Of a stretch of DNA of 64,000 bases, positions 25,311 to 38,100 are shown piece by piece. The position numbers and the translations under genes were made by a program. The stretch lies in assembly GCA_026874595.1 (NCBI GenBank), contig CM049307.1, positions 61,532,370-61,596,369 of the forward strand, read 5' to 3'. The notes under the pieces are model-generated. The model searched no databases. It was not told where the DNA came from and saw only the letters and a list, made by a program, of their open reading frames with translations. Source of the DNA: Sipunculus nudus (Eukaryota > Annelida > Sipuncula > Golfingiida > Sipunculidae). Position 1 is the stretch's first letter; every line of letters begins with the position of its first letter.

Positions 25311-28300
25311 ACAAGGAATTCACTACGGTCGGTATGTTAAAGTTTGCGTTTGTGCCATTTACTAGGTTATTAACAGGATGGCCGACTAGGTGTTATATGA
25401 GATGTTGGACCACTCCGTTTAAAAGTGTCGGAACTGAAGATATCAGGAAGGAAGTTCTTGCTTGGCTACCATAAGATGTCCGCAGCATCTTATCACAGTT
25501 GTGGATTGCACAACAAATAAAAGGAAGTTGGTCTACATTTAACCTTAATGTTCTCTGAAACCGCATAGCGCATGACCTCATTTTAAAAGTTATTGTTGAT
25601 ATGACAATAAATAATTTTTAATGTACGGCATACACTTTTTTGGTTGATTTAATCTTCGTTTTGAAAATGTGTGGAGGTTACAACCGAAAAGTGCCCAATT
25701 AAATGCTTTCGGCAAAGACCGGAATGCCTTCGTGGTTGCGGTTATTCACAACACAGGTATGTGACACAACCTCCATATCAGGATTAAGGTCCATTCAGCA
25801 CATGAATGCCCCCTGCCGTCAGTGACGGATTTAAGCATGTTTGGTCTGACACTTGTCCGAGACACTGACCCACTTGCATGGATAGTAAATGTGAAAAAAA
25901 CACGTGACTCCCGGTCCCGTGGAACACATTCTTATGTCAGCACGCAATAATGGTTTATCTCCTAATTCACCAAGGACCAGGCCCGTAGGCTAGGGGGGTT
26001 CGGTGGGTTCGGACGAACCCCCCCCCCCCCCGCCCCCCCCCCCCCCCCCCGTTGAGCATCTGAGTTCCACCTGACAAATACTGATATGCTATGATTAGGA
26101 AAATTATACAGAACTTTATGTTTAACCATTTTTTCCGGTTCCATGCATACCCTCATAGGGAGAGACCATATTTCTGTATAAATATTGTTTATAGCGGCCT
26201 CTTTGTTTAGCTCTGTCAGGGCTGTAGATTGCAAGTACAGTTTAAAAATGTTTAATTTCACCTCTGAAAGAAGCTTTAAATAACCTGTTCAATGCTAGCT
26301 TCTGATTATAACCCAAAACTGGATGATTGTTGCCGTGTGAGAGGGTATAAAGAGAAAAATGTTGATTGACCCCTCTCATGCAAAGAGGGCAGTATAGCAC
26401 ACTCTTGTTTCCGGGGCAAAGGATGTAACTAAACCTAAATAAACGGGTACCCCATCAAGATCGCTGCACTGTCACCTTGCATTTACATCTTCAACATTTC
26501 AGAAAACAGCAGTATCACCTAAACTATCAAAGGAAGCACGTGCATAATATTCTGTTTATATTCACAATACAGCGTCACGGATAATATACACCGCAAAATA
26601 GATCCATAGGTTTAACAATTGGCCTGAGACCCTCAAAGAAGGTTGCGGCGGCTGAAAAAAGGCGGGGGTTCAGGACCCTCCCCCCTCCACCCTCGGGGGG
26701 GGGGGGTTCCGCTTCTGCTACTTACGAGGTATGCATATTTCCGTTTCACTCTTTATTATCAGCTTCCCTGTCATAAAACAGACGTTTAATTCATCTTTCA
26801 CGTCTTGCTTACATCAATCTATCATTTATAAGTCTTTTAATTATGAAATCTATCAAATCCATCTTCAAAATCCGAATGCCCCCGCGTCCCAATCCGCTTT
26901 GCAAATGTAAGCAACATCACTGACCAGGTCTTCAAGGTAAGTAAATCGATGTATGAATTTCTTGTCACGATCAAAGCGCCATGAAATAAATGTAGAAATA
27001 TTTATACATATCTTATTAAGAGAGTATCCGACTGAAAATCTATATTTTAATTTAACCTTTAGAATAAAAAAAAAAATATAAAAAGCCAATATTCCTCATC
27101 TTATATAATACTTCCCCGAACCCCGATAAAATGCCCGGTTATTACCTGGTTTATCAACCAGTATTATACTTTATTTTATATATAGTATAAAAACATAAAT
27201 TGGTCTTGTCCCTTCGACGTGAGATGGCGCTAGCGACCGTGCAAGAAACTACTTGTATCTTTAAGAAAATAGCATCTTGGTTTATCATACCGTGATACCA
27301 AATAGAGAATCAATAGTTTCCGCCCTAACATTTACTATTAATTCCATGTAGTATCACAATAGTAAAATGCTAATAACCACAAACAAAAATGAAAATGATC
27401 GAATCTCTTGTTAAGTTGGTTTGCATAATAATCCAAGTCAAAACTGTGTCAGTTCTACAGTTTGCGTGACACTCACAATAACAACAACACACGGAAGCTT
27501 TCTGATGACAGGAGGCTTCACGGTGAAAGAAGACACAAGTCAAACATTGATCATTACGTGGCCACGTCGCTATGATTCAAATCTGAACTAACGTGTGGCA
27601 GAGGAAACACAGAAAAAAGTACGTGATATTTACGCGCGAGTGGTCTGTAATAGCTGTTAGCATGAACTAGAGTACAAATTTCACAATGTGAACCGGGTGC
27701 ATGTTTATTAACTATTTATCATTACTCTGGGCGGTTGCTTTTGAGACTGAGTGGTGTGGTTTCAACACCAACTGCTCATCACACCTAACAGTTATATAAC
27801 GTCTGTCCGTTAGTGTGTCTTAATTCTGTTAACCAGTGACGGCTATCTTTTTATTGCTTGGGCATAAACAATCATTTGTTATTAATTGCCTTAATCATAT
27901 AACCATTAAACAATATTACAATAACAACTTTGGAGTGATTATGGAATATGTGCCACCAAAATATTTATATGTATGAAGGAAATAGATTTCATGCTAAAGA
28001 GGGTGGATTATTTGAAGGGGCTAGAATTAAAATGAATGGTGATAATTAAACTGATATGTAAACCATTAAGTCTCAATTTGTTTGTCATCATCCAAAATAG
28101 AATATTAGCATATATATCAATTGCATTGCATGTACTCTATTGTTTTGATTTCAGATAAGTGGCCATTATTAACTAGTGACCAGTTAATAATGGCCACTCA
28201 TTTAAAACCAAACAAACCCGGGCTCACTATAGATAATAATGGCCACTCATTTGAAATCCAACCAAACCTTTATCCCAATGATTTAGGTAGTTTACCTGTT

Positions 28301-29110
28301 CTTAAGGAACAATTGCCCAGTAAAACTTGTACAAGACTAAAACCTGTCTGGCTGCTATGCCTTACCACTTGAAATGGTAAAACTGGTAATTACTTACCCT
28401 TATTTTAGTTTTGGAGCAAATTCAATCGATTCTGAACAAAAGTTTAAATTGTGTACTTGCGTAAAGACCTGTGATAACACTTGTTATACACCAATGAAAT
28501 GTATTCAAATGATTGCAATTTTTTTAACTGAGAATTGAATTCGAATTGAATAAAAATTATTTGAATTGAATTGGATTAATTGATTATTTTCTCCAGGACA
28601 CTGAATTGAATTGAATTGGAATTGAAGTTTCATAAAAGTTCTTAAATTGGAATTGAAAATTTTGAATGGACCCTCGGTCTTGAATCCGTTTTAATTTCAA
28701 TATCAGTCATTGGTACAAATCATTTAACCTCTACTGACTGATAATCCAAATTAATCAGTTGTTTAGGAGTATGAAATTTCTAACCATATATACAGATCTA
28801 TGCATTCTCTCAATTAATATGTAGCTGACGTTTGCTAATATATGTAATAATTCTATAGCCTCTATGTGTGTTTAATAACCTTGGGTATGAAGTTATTAGT
28901 AAACAGAATTTTCTAGAGTTTGCTTGCATTAATTAAATGTAAGCATAAATTTCCTCCATACAAAGCCTATGCCAATTGCGAAACCTTGTAATTGACTATG
29001 GCACTGCAAGATCAATGATCAGATCATTCTGCACAATCATCAGCCAATCACAGTGAGTGAGGAAAACATTTGCCACCTATAGCCTTTGTTGTTATGTAAT
29101 TTATTTTTAA
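25311..29110. other. Non-coding stretch upstream of NTAN1
   Basis: No gene is recognised. The stretch holds poly-C/poly-G patches (26017-26050 and about 26695-26707), a perfect hairpin (28158-28198), and AATTG/AATTC low complexity at about 28515-28640. Because a splice acceptor lies directly before the NTAN1 start codon, a 5' untranslated exon and promoter should lie somewhere here, but I cannot place them. Confidence 0.5.
28158..28198. repeat. Perfect 17-bp inverted repeat (hairpin)
   Basis: The arms AGTGGCCATTATTAACT (28158-28174) and its exact reverse complement (28182-28198) are separated by 7 bases. A third partial copy of one arm (AATAATGGCCACTCATTT) recurs at 28234. Confidence 0.9.
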
Positions 29111-29120
29111 CTTTTTACAG

Positions 29121-29186
29121 ATGCCTCTGTACCAGAATGGGGCGAAGCTTGAGAGTTATACAGATTTAGACCTGGAATTTTACAAG
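29121..29186 (+). CDS. NTAN1: NTAN1 coding exon 1
   Basis: Codes residues 1-22, beginning MPLYQNG. It is preceded directly by the acceptor CTTTTTACAG and followed by the donor GTAAGC; it ends in phase 0. Confidence 0.93.
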
Positions 29187-32100
29187 GTAAGCATTGTAAG
29201 GAAAGAAATATTGCAAAAATTAAATCAGGGAGCATTTCTATCACAAGGGATGCATAAGAATTGAGAAAAAATAAGGAGGAAATATTTGGTCCATAATATA
29301 TTGTCACACAAAATATATTACACCATATCGAGCACAGAGAATGTAACTCGTTTAGTTTCAGAAATATGTGTAATATTTTAAACTATGGGACAAAAACTTT
29401 TTTATAGAAATCTTGCAAATACTCTGACCCCAGCTTTGTGAAAGTAACAAGTACCTGGTACTTGTGAAAATTAGTCAAGATATAAAATGGTGATGGTTGT
29501 TGTTGTTGCAGGCAGGTGCCCTGGCTGTGACAGATGCTGACATTAAGGAGATAGAACCAGAGGGACTTCTGTACCTGTGTCAGAGAGAGTATGCTGTTAT
29601 AGCTGCTGGTGATGGTAAGTAAAACCAGAAATATCACAGACCCATACCCCCCCCCCCCCCCACACACACACACATACACATGATAAAGAGGTAGAACCAG
29701 AGGTACTGCTGTATCTGTGTCAGAGAGAGTATGCTGTTATAGCTGCTGGTGATGGTAAGTACAACCAGAAATAACACATGAGAAGTATTCTGATTTGATT
29801 CATGTCTGACCTGTAGTTGATCTAGTGGTACATGATTCAGTCAAGTATATTATGCTCTGCACAGCCACAGATGCAGTATGTGTCTCATTATATTTATTAC
29901 CAGCTTGTAAAGCTGTTTCATATTAATCGCCTTGTCTCCTAGTGGGTCCTGGCTAGGCTTTAACTTAAGCTTTTAAGTACAGCCTTGTAATCTGTAGTGA
30001 ATTCCTGTTGAAATAAACTTATAATACTTTATCATTAAATCATATGTTTAAATTACATTTAATTAGATTTATTTAATTTTTCATCCAGCTCCAAAGTACA
30101 GGTTTGAGTGGAAATACAAGTATATCCCTATTTAGTTGAATCTTTTTTGTGTTATTTCAGAAAATGTGAAAATTATAGGAACTGATGATGCCACGACCTG
30201 CCACATGTTTGTTCTCAGACACTCAGGTAGGTGAATATCCAGAGAAAGTATTATGTGAACTTATGGCAGGTAAGCCATATTTTTGGGGGTACTTTGAATC
30301 ACCTCTGACAAATTGTAAGTCTTTCTGTGATGTTTACAATTATTTACATTCACATATAGATGAAATTCAGTCATAGAGGCAGTTACTATTTTTATAAGCC
30401 CATTTGATGACAGGAGTATTATGGTTTACGCAACGTCCGTCTGTTTACTTTTAGTGTCGCTTCGATAACTTAAACGCCTCTGATGGATTTTCACTAAACT
30501 CATCATGAATGCTTACCAACAGATTTTGGGGCCTGCTATTTTGCATACACACTCAGCCCAGATGTCGCAGGTCACACTAGTATGATAAATATACATACCA
30601 TCAGTATGGTAAATGCACCAAAGACTAAAAAGATGAAGATTTTATTTTAAGTAATGTATTTACCAGGTAGTGGTGTGACAGCCGTGGCTCACCTGGACGG
30701 CATGGAAACAAGAATGGCAATAGCAGCTATGAAGAAAAAGGTGTTAAAAATGACAGCTGACCAGGAGTCTGGGAGGTAAAGTCTACTGACCACTACACAT
30801 CTCACACAGCACTGCTGCCATCTGATTACACTGGTTCTGGCACAGAGTCAGTAATTAGGCAAATGGGAGGGGTTGTTGAATGTTAAAAATTCAGGAAAGA
30901 TATTTGGTCACTTAAGAGAAAAGTGTGAAAGCTAGGGACTTTTTATCAGTAATACAACTTTAATTAATAAAAATTTACTTTAATAAAAAAAAAACAGATC
31001 AAAATCTGTTAAATTTTTTCAATTATTGGCAAAAATGTAAAATTGGTACCTTAAATTTTGCCCAAGTTCGACCATGGCATGTTCGTTCTTGTAAGAACAT
31101 TTGAACTACTTTTACATTCCTTATATATATAGATTTATCTGTTAAATTCTGAAATTTGAAAGTAAAAGCTTAAAAAATTATTATAGTTATTGAAGTTTTT
31201 CTGAGGCTCTAATGTATTTACATTTTGAACCTCCAGGCCAGCAATGTCTGGTCCTTACAGCCTTGTCTGGGTAAACGTATTAGTGATGCAACACTGCTTT
31301 TACAAATGTAGGATAAGATGTGGCAACCCTGCCTGCCTCCCCCCCCCCCCACCCCATCCCCCTCGCCCACCCAACAAGATATGTTGCATTACTTACATTC
31401 TGATTGCTGTTTACTATCCAATGTATACAACTTTTCCAATCCTGAATCAAGTGTTATTTTCAGATATTTATTATTTTGCAAATTTAAAAAATATATTTTT
31501 AGAAAAAATAAATACATCTGTGTTTCTATAAAAAAATTATTTTCATACTTCAGGACTGCCTAATATCAAAACCACTCATCTAGTTTTCTTCATATTTACC
31601 ATAAATATTCCTCTATATAATTCCTATGTACATGCCAGAAATTAAGTCTGTATTATATAATTTAAAAAAGTAATGTGCCCAAACATAATGGACTTTGTAA
31701 AAAATCAGGGAAGATATTTGGTCACTTAAGACCAAAAATGTTAAACCTAGGGACTTTTTTTCAGTAATAAAACTTAAGTTAATCAAAATTTAATTGTATA
31801 CCAGAAATTATATTCAAAATCTGTTATTTTTTTGTAAATATTAGCAAAAATATTAAGTTTGTACTTTAAATTTTGCCCTAGTGTGACCATGGAATGTTTC
31901 TTTCTGGTAAGAACATTTGCTTTACTTTTCACAGTCAGTATATATATAGATTTAATCTTCAGTCCTCTGCAATTTGCAACATCTGGTCATTCCCAATGCA
32001 ATATTTTAGACACAATTCTTGTCATATTTGAAATACTGATACTTCTTTATTACTATTCAACTCAACTATATAATTAATACAAAAAATTACATCTGCCAAA

Positions 32101-35100
32101 ATGAAATCTTACAGACCTACTTACAACAATGATGATACAATTATATCTGTTACATTCAGCTGAGCGCCGTGACCCATGGGTCCCTTGTTCACTTAACAAT
32201 CTTCTATCTGATATAACTGTTAGTTCTGAATGATTATTGTTATTTAGACTAGCTGTATTTGAACACATTTAGCTCTTTTGTAAAATTGTCCAAGTAAGGG
32301 TTGCAGTTATACATGTTCTGCCCTCTAAACCAATGAAATGCTGCTTGGAAAATTGATTGTCATGGAAAGCAACCAAGAAAACACAATTGCAAGGAAAATT
32401 CCTATACTTTGGGATGAAAACTCCTATAAGTTTTAGATTCAAGTGCTCCTATAAAATTCCTTTATTTCTTCAGGAGCCTGAAGGGAGCCCTGCTTATGAC
32501 AGTCATGATAATCAAAGGATTTGATATATCAGCCTGTAATTGTGCATATTTATACATATCGGATAGCGTTGTGGTATACAAGACTGGTGGCGCCACCTAC
32601 AATAATTTATGCAAAGTGTTTGTTCCAGCTTTTTCTCAGGAGGAGTGGGTTTAATATATCAGCCTAAAACTGAGCATATGTATACATCTTGGATAGCTTT
32701 GTCATATACAAGACTGGATACACCATCTACAATCATTTTTGTGTTGTATGCACCCATGCCAGTATTTCAGCAATGATGTTTGTGTAATTGGTTCTTGTTC
32801 GAAATGTTTACTACTTGTATTGTTCATGTACATGTTACACATGTACTTGAAAAGAAATGGTTCAACATTGCACAGGTTTGCATTAGGCCTGTAGGCCTTG
32901 TTAAATTTTTGTTGTGTTCAGGCTGTCTTACTTGCTGCTGATATGACATCAGCACTATGCTGATCGATGATTTTTATCAGGGATACTTCTGGAGTTGTCA
33001 ATTTATTGAAGCTTATGGATTCAATTAAATCAGTGTAAATGTTGAAGGAAACTTTTTATCAAAACACTTTTGGTTTCCCAATCCTGCACATTTCAAATAT
33101 TACCTTTTGAAAGCAATGCATATGCATTTGTTGGTAATAATTCAGTAAAGTGCAATCTATGGTCAATAAAATTTTAGGCCCAGTTAATTGTTGAGAAATT
33201 CAAGTAATTGAAAATGCAAACATTTAATTGATGGCAGTTTTTTACCCCTCAACTTTGCAGACTGTTAACTTCATTTTACATAGATACTATAAACATCTGG
33301 AGGCTTGTATAGAGGTTCTTTATTGTCTCATTAAAATTGCTATCAGTGTGTCTATGTTATTTACAGATTAGAAGTACACATTGTCGGTGGGTTTTTAGAC
33401 GATAGAGGTGAATCTAAAAAAATAACTCAGGAAGTCCTAGGTGAGTCAATACTACATTCACCTTTATTAGCTCAGCTGACTATAAGTCATCTGAGCAATA
33501 GTCATGGTCCTTTGTCTGTCGTCCAATAAAAAAAATATATTAATGGAAAAAGCGGATATGCAAAAAAAGACGGCTTTGATATAAAATGCATTTTTCCCTT
33601 GAATGTGAATTAAATGTATCAGTCCATTCTATCCACTTGCCTGCCCATCTGTAAATTTTTCATATGCATCACAGTATCTCAAAACTTTTACTGTTTTTCT
33701 TCATTACAGTCTTGTTAGATTATTATTTTTGCAATCATATATTAAGAACTGGAATTAGGTCTCTGGTACCCATATTCTTCAAGCTATGTGGCTCCGAGGC
33801 ACCCCCCGGAATAATGAAAAATTTGATACTAAAGCTAAAGTATCTGAACAACTGATGCATTGATCACCATGATTCCTTGCATTGATATTGATCATGGAGA
33901 GTACCATCAGTTTCTGCAGACTGGTGGTGCCACCTGTATTTTTTCAATTTTTTACGATTTTTTTCTCTATTTTTGAGACCTTAAAAGATGTGGTGATCTG
34001 TTAACAGGGCACAAATCATAACTGCTGGACCTGGAATCTTCTCACTTTACACCCAAAGAGGTCCCAGCTATTGGGCTCCAAAGTACCCCCCAGAATAATG
34101 AAAATTAAATTTGATACAAAAGCTCAGGTATCTGAACAACTAAAGCACTGATCACCATGATTCTTTGCATGGATATAAATCATGAGGTGTTACATCAGTT
34201 TCTGCAGACTGGTGGCACCATCTGTATTTTTTCAATTTTTTTTCAATTTCTTTTACTATTTTGAGACCTTAAAAGATGCCTTCATCTGTTAACAGGGCAC
34301 ATATCATAACAGCTGGACCTGGAACTTCTAACTTTATATCCAAATAGGTCCATGAAAAGTCTCCTTGAAAACTTAGAATTAAGTCTCTGTTACCCATATT
34401 CTTCAAGCTATGGGGCTCTGAAGTACCCCCCAGAATAATGAAAAATTTTATACAAAAGCTCAAGTATCTGAACAATCAATGCATTGATCACCATGATTCT
34501 TTGCATGGATATTGATCATGGGGTGTTACATCAGTTTCTGAAGACTGGTGGCGCCACCTGTATTTTTTTATTTTTTACGATTTTTTCCTCTATTTTTGAG
34601 ACCTTAAAAGATGCCTTCATCTGATAATAGGGTACAAATCGTAATGACTGGACCTAGAATCTTCTTTCTTGACATCCAGAGAGGTACATAAAAAGTCTCC
34701 ATGGAAACCTGAAATTACTCTGTTACCCATATTTTCTGAGCTATGGGGCTCATAAGCACCCCTCAGAATAATTGAAAATTCGATACCAAAGTAGGGCACA
34801 AATCATAACCTTTGGGCCCAGAATCTTCTAACTTGACATCCTGAGATTTCCTCAAAAGTTCTCCCCAGAAACCTGAAATTGGGTCACAATGAACTGTTTT
34901 CTCAGAGTTTTGGGGTATGTTTGAGCACCCTAGAAATAATGCAAAATACACACAAATTGCCAGATTCCTCATGAAAGGCCGGTTGGTTTCTCATCAGATT
35001 TGTTGTGCTTATAGGTCTTGATGAACTTAAGTTAATATGCATGAACAATGATGCCACCTACATTATCTTAATTAGTTGTCTGTGCAAGGACATATTGTCA

Positions 35101-38100
35101 ACATGTCAGTCAGTGAGTTGAGCGTCATGACCCACGGGTCACTTGTTATAAGAACCTTGTCTTCATCATGAAAAAAATATAAATTAATCTAGTTGTTTGC
35201 AATAGTTTTCTTGTGAAGAATTAAGCAGCATTGTAATTTGGGAATCATTGCAATTTTATGTTTTCATATCACAGCCGTTAAATAAGCAGCTTGTGATAAT
35301 CTTACCCAAACTCAGAATTTCTTACTGTGTTTAGCTGTGACTGTTTGCAGACGAGCCAAGTCTCACACATTGGGCGTGAGACTGAAGCATTTAACCCTCG
35401 TCTCATGCTCTCATGCCAAGGGACATAAATCTCACGCTTTCTGTTACTTGGACCCATCAACCACAGCTTTTAAATTAAAACCGAACGTCTTATCCCATTT
35501 GTTCTGTCAAGACTGGAATTGGAACAAAGTTGTGCCAAATCGACCCATTTGACAATGTCCGGCATCTTGCCCAGAGGCTCTAAATTTGGGATACCCCATG
35601 CCATCTTGCCTGAAGGACCTGTATGCCAGCCAGGATTCATCTGATTGGTAGAAAGAATTTTTCAGTGGTTTCCTGTAAACAGTCGATATCTCTTACAGGA
35701 ATGGCAGTTCTTGACTGCCACGAATTTGAAATCTCATGCATTGTGATTCTGCCAACATGGCATCTCTATGTTGGTGGATTGAATATGTCTTTGTTTTTTT
35801 TGTAGATATCTTGATAGCTGCTGAAGAGCCTCTCCATTTAATGACATATGCTGCTGTAGGTAGGTTAGAAGTATATATTTTACAAGTATTAAATGTCAGG
35901 AAGAAACACCATCAGTGCAAGTAGTAAAGGGAACCTGAAACTAGCGACAACTGTTTGACCATCGCACATACAACAGCGGCTGACAATAGCGCGTTTAGTT
36001 GATCACACTTCCAAAGTTGATAGGTGTCAGCCTCCGGTTTTCCTTCATGAGTAAGAGATGCCGTCATCTGACGATTCATCGTCGCTGGCCATCAGTTTGA
36101 TCATGGAAGTAGGTTCGGCCCGCTGAGACTTCTTGATATCATTCAACTGCTGCAGTTTTTCAAGTGGCATTCGGGATTTGCCTCGTCAGCCCATCGTACT
36201 GAGTTTCGTTTGGTAGTGGCGTAATATTTATTTGTTGCGGTGTTGACAGTATGAATATCATAGACGTTATGGTTGGGATATGAAGCAGCTTTTTATAAAG
36301 TAATTTTACGTATCTGTCGATAGGCTTACGATATAGCAGAAATAACATGATGTCAAGTGAAAATTTGTGTTTCGACGTAACATACCGAAAAAAGACAGAA
36401 AGGCCAATGACACTAACAGATCATTCACAAAGACGGGTTTGTTTGCACACTCATTAGCTAGAGTTAGGGTTGCTCTCCAACGCTTATCAGTTGTATGCTC
36501 AGCCAATTAAATTGGGCTATCAAACGTCGACCGTCAGTTCTTGCCACGGAGGTACTTGGCCAATGCATTAATTAAACACTTGCACCTCGCGATTGGCTGA
36601 ATGACCCAGGTGATGGCTGGGGGCATGGTGATTGACAGGCCTTTGGCAGGGCTGTAGTTAGTTAACAAACACCCTGTCATAACATCTTGGTGTTTACTGA
36701 ATAGAAATCACCCTTTTCCGCAAAATTCACCAGTCGACACAAAATGTGTTCAGCTGCATTAAATCCGCCCAGTATTCAATATTACGTATACCTTTTATTG
36801 AAAAAACACCAATTTTTAGGATTTTGACCAGTCGTGCCACCTTAACTCAGATATAATTTTTACTAATTTTCTGTAAAGGCTCTCTAACATCACATATGTA
36901 TAGTTAAACAAATCCTAAAAGAAATCCCTCAATAGTGTCAGAAACCCATGTGTTAATGAACTATTTTTGAAGTGAAAACAACAATTCATTTTGGTCACTG
37001 TGAACTAAATTTCTTTCCTTTAATTACATTTCATTAAATTGTTTATCACTAAGTGCGGCTGATCAGCCGATATATTACCATTAAATTTTGTATTTTATAG
37101 TTATAATGAAACTGTGTTTATAAGAGTACAGACAGGATTTACCAAGAATGAGTATTCTTTAATATATGACTGATACACCAGATTATCATATAATGCAAGG
37201 TCTTGCACTGGACCATTTGATTCACAGTACTCTTGAATTATTTGATTCTTCCACATGCATGTGTATTTCAAAATGATGAACTTACTTTTGTTGTTTTATC
37301 CAAGAATTGAATGATGAGTTACGGGATGATGTGCACTTTCCAAAAGTATATGGCATTGGTGAGTATTCTTTTCATCTCCCCAGATAATCACCAAATCATT
37401 ATAATTTTTTTATATACAATGTATTTATGATGCATAAAGACACTGGCTTATATTTAAAGACCAATGTGTTGAACCAGTCATTAATTAACTTATGATAAGA
37501 ATTTTAATCTTTCAACTTTTTAAAGATATTGTTTTTAAGTAATTTGACACATTTGTAAATTGCTATGACTTCCTCTGCTAGACCCTGTTATGAAACTGCT
37601 CATTTATGCATTTATTGAAAAAAAATCTTATTCTTGTATCAGATCTATTGCTTGGGTGCCCTACATGTTGATAAACCATACTTAACTACTTAACCAGACT
37701 TCCTACACTGGCTTTGTACTCAGAATGTTACAGACAATAACACTGTGCAAGTGTATGTAAGGAAACATAGATGCAGCTTTTGGATAGGACTATAAGAAAA
37801 GTTCAGATCTCATGGACAAAAAAAACTAAAGCAAACAGGCATTAGCCAAAAATGAAATATCTGCATTGGACATATTTCCTTATCACAAACTCGTAACTCA
37901 TGTATTCTTACATTTTACTGGTAGCTGTGGATATCAAAACAGGGGTGTTGCACAAAGCAAGTTTTAAAGAAAAAGGACCATGCTTCAGTTTAAGACACAC
38001 TGCCTTCATTGCTCATATAAAGGTTAGTCAGTTTATGAGTTTTTGTATGCTTTATGTACATGTACATTTATTCAATAACCATTGATTAGAATGATACATT

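Noticed and set aside
25962..26261. Minus-strand 99-codon frame with a glycine run
   Set aside because: The glycine run is poly-C read backwards and the rest has no recognisable domain or splice context.
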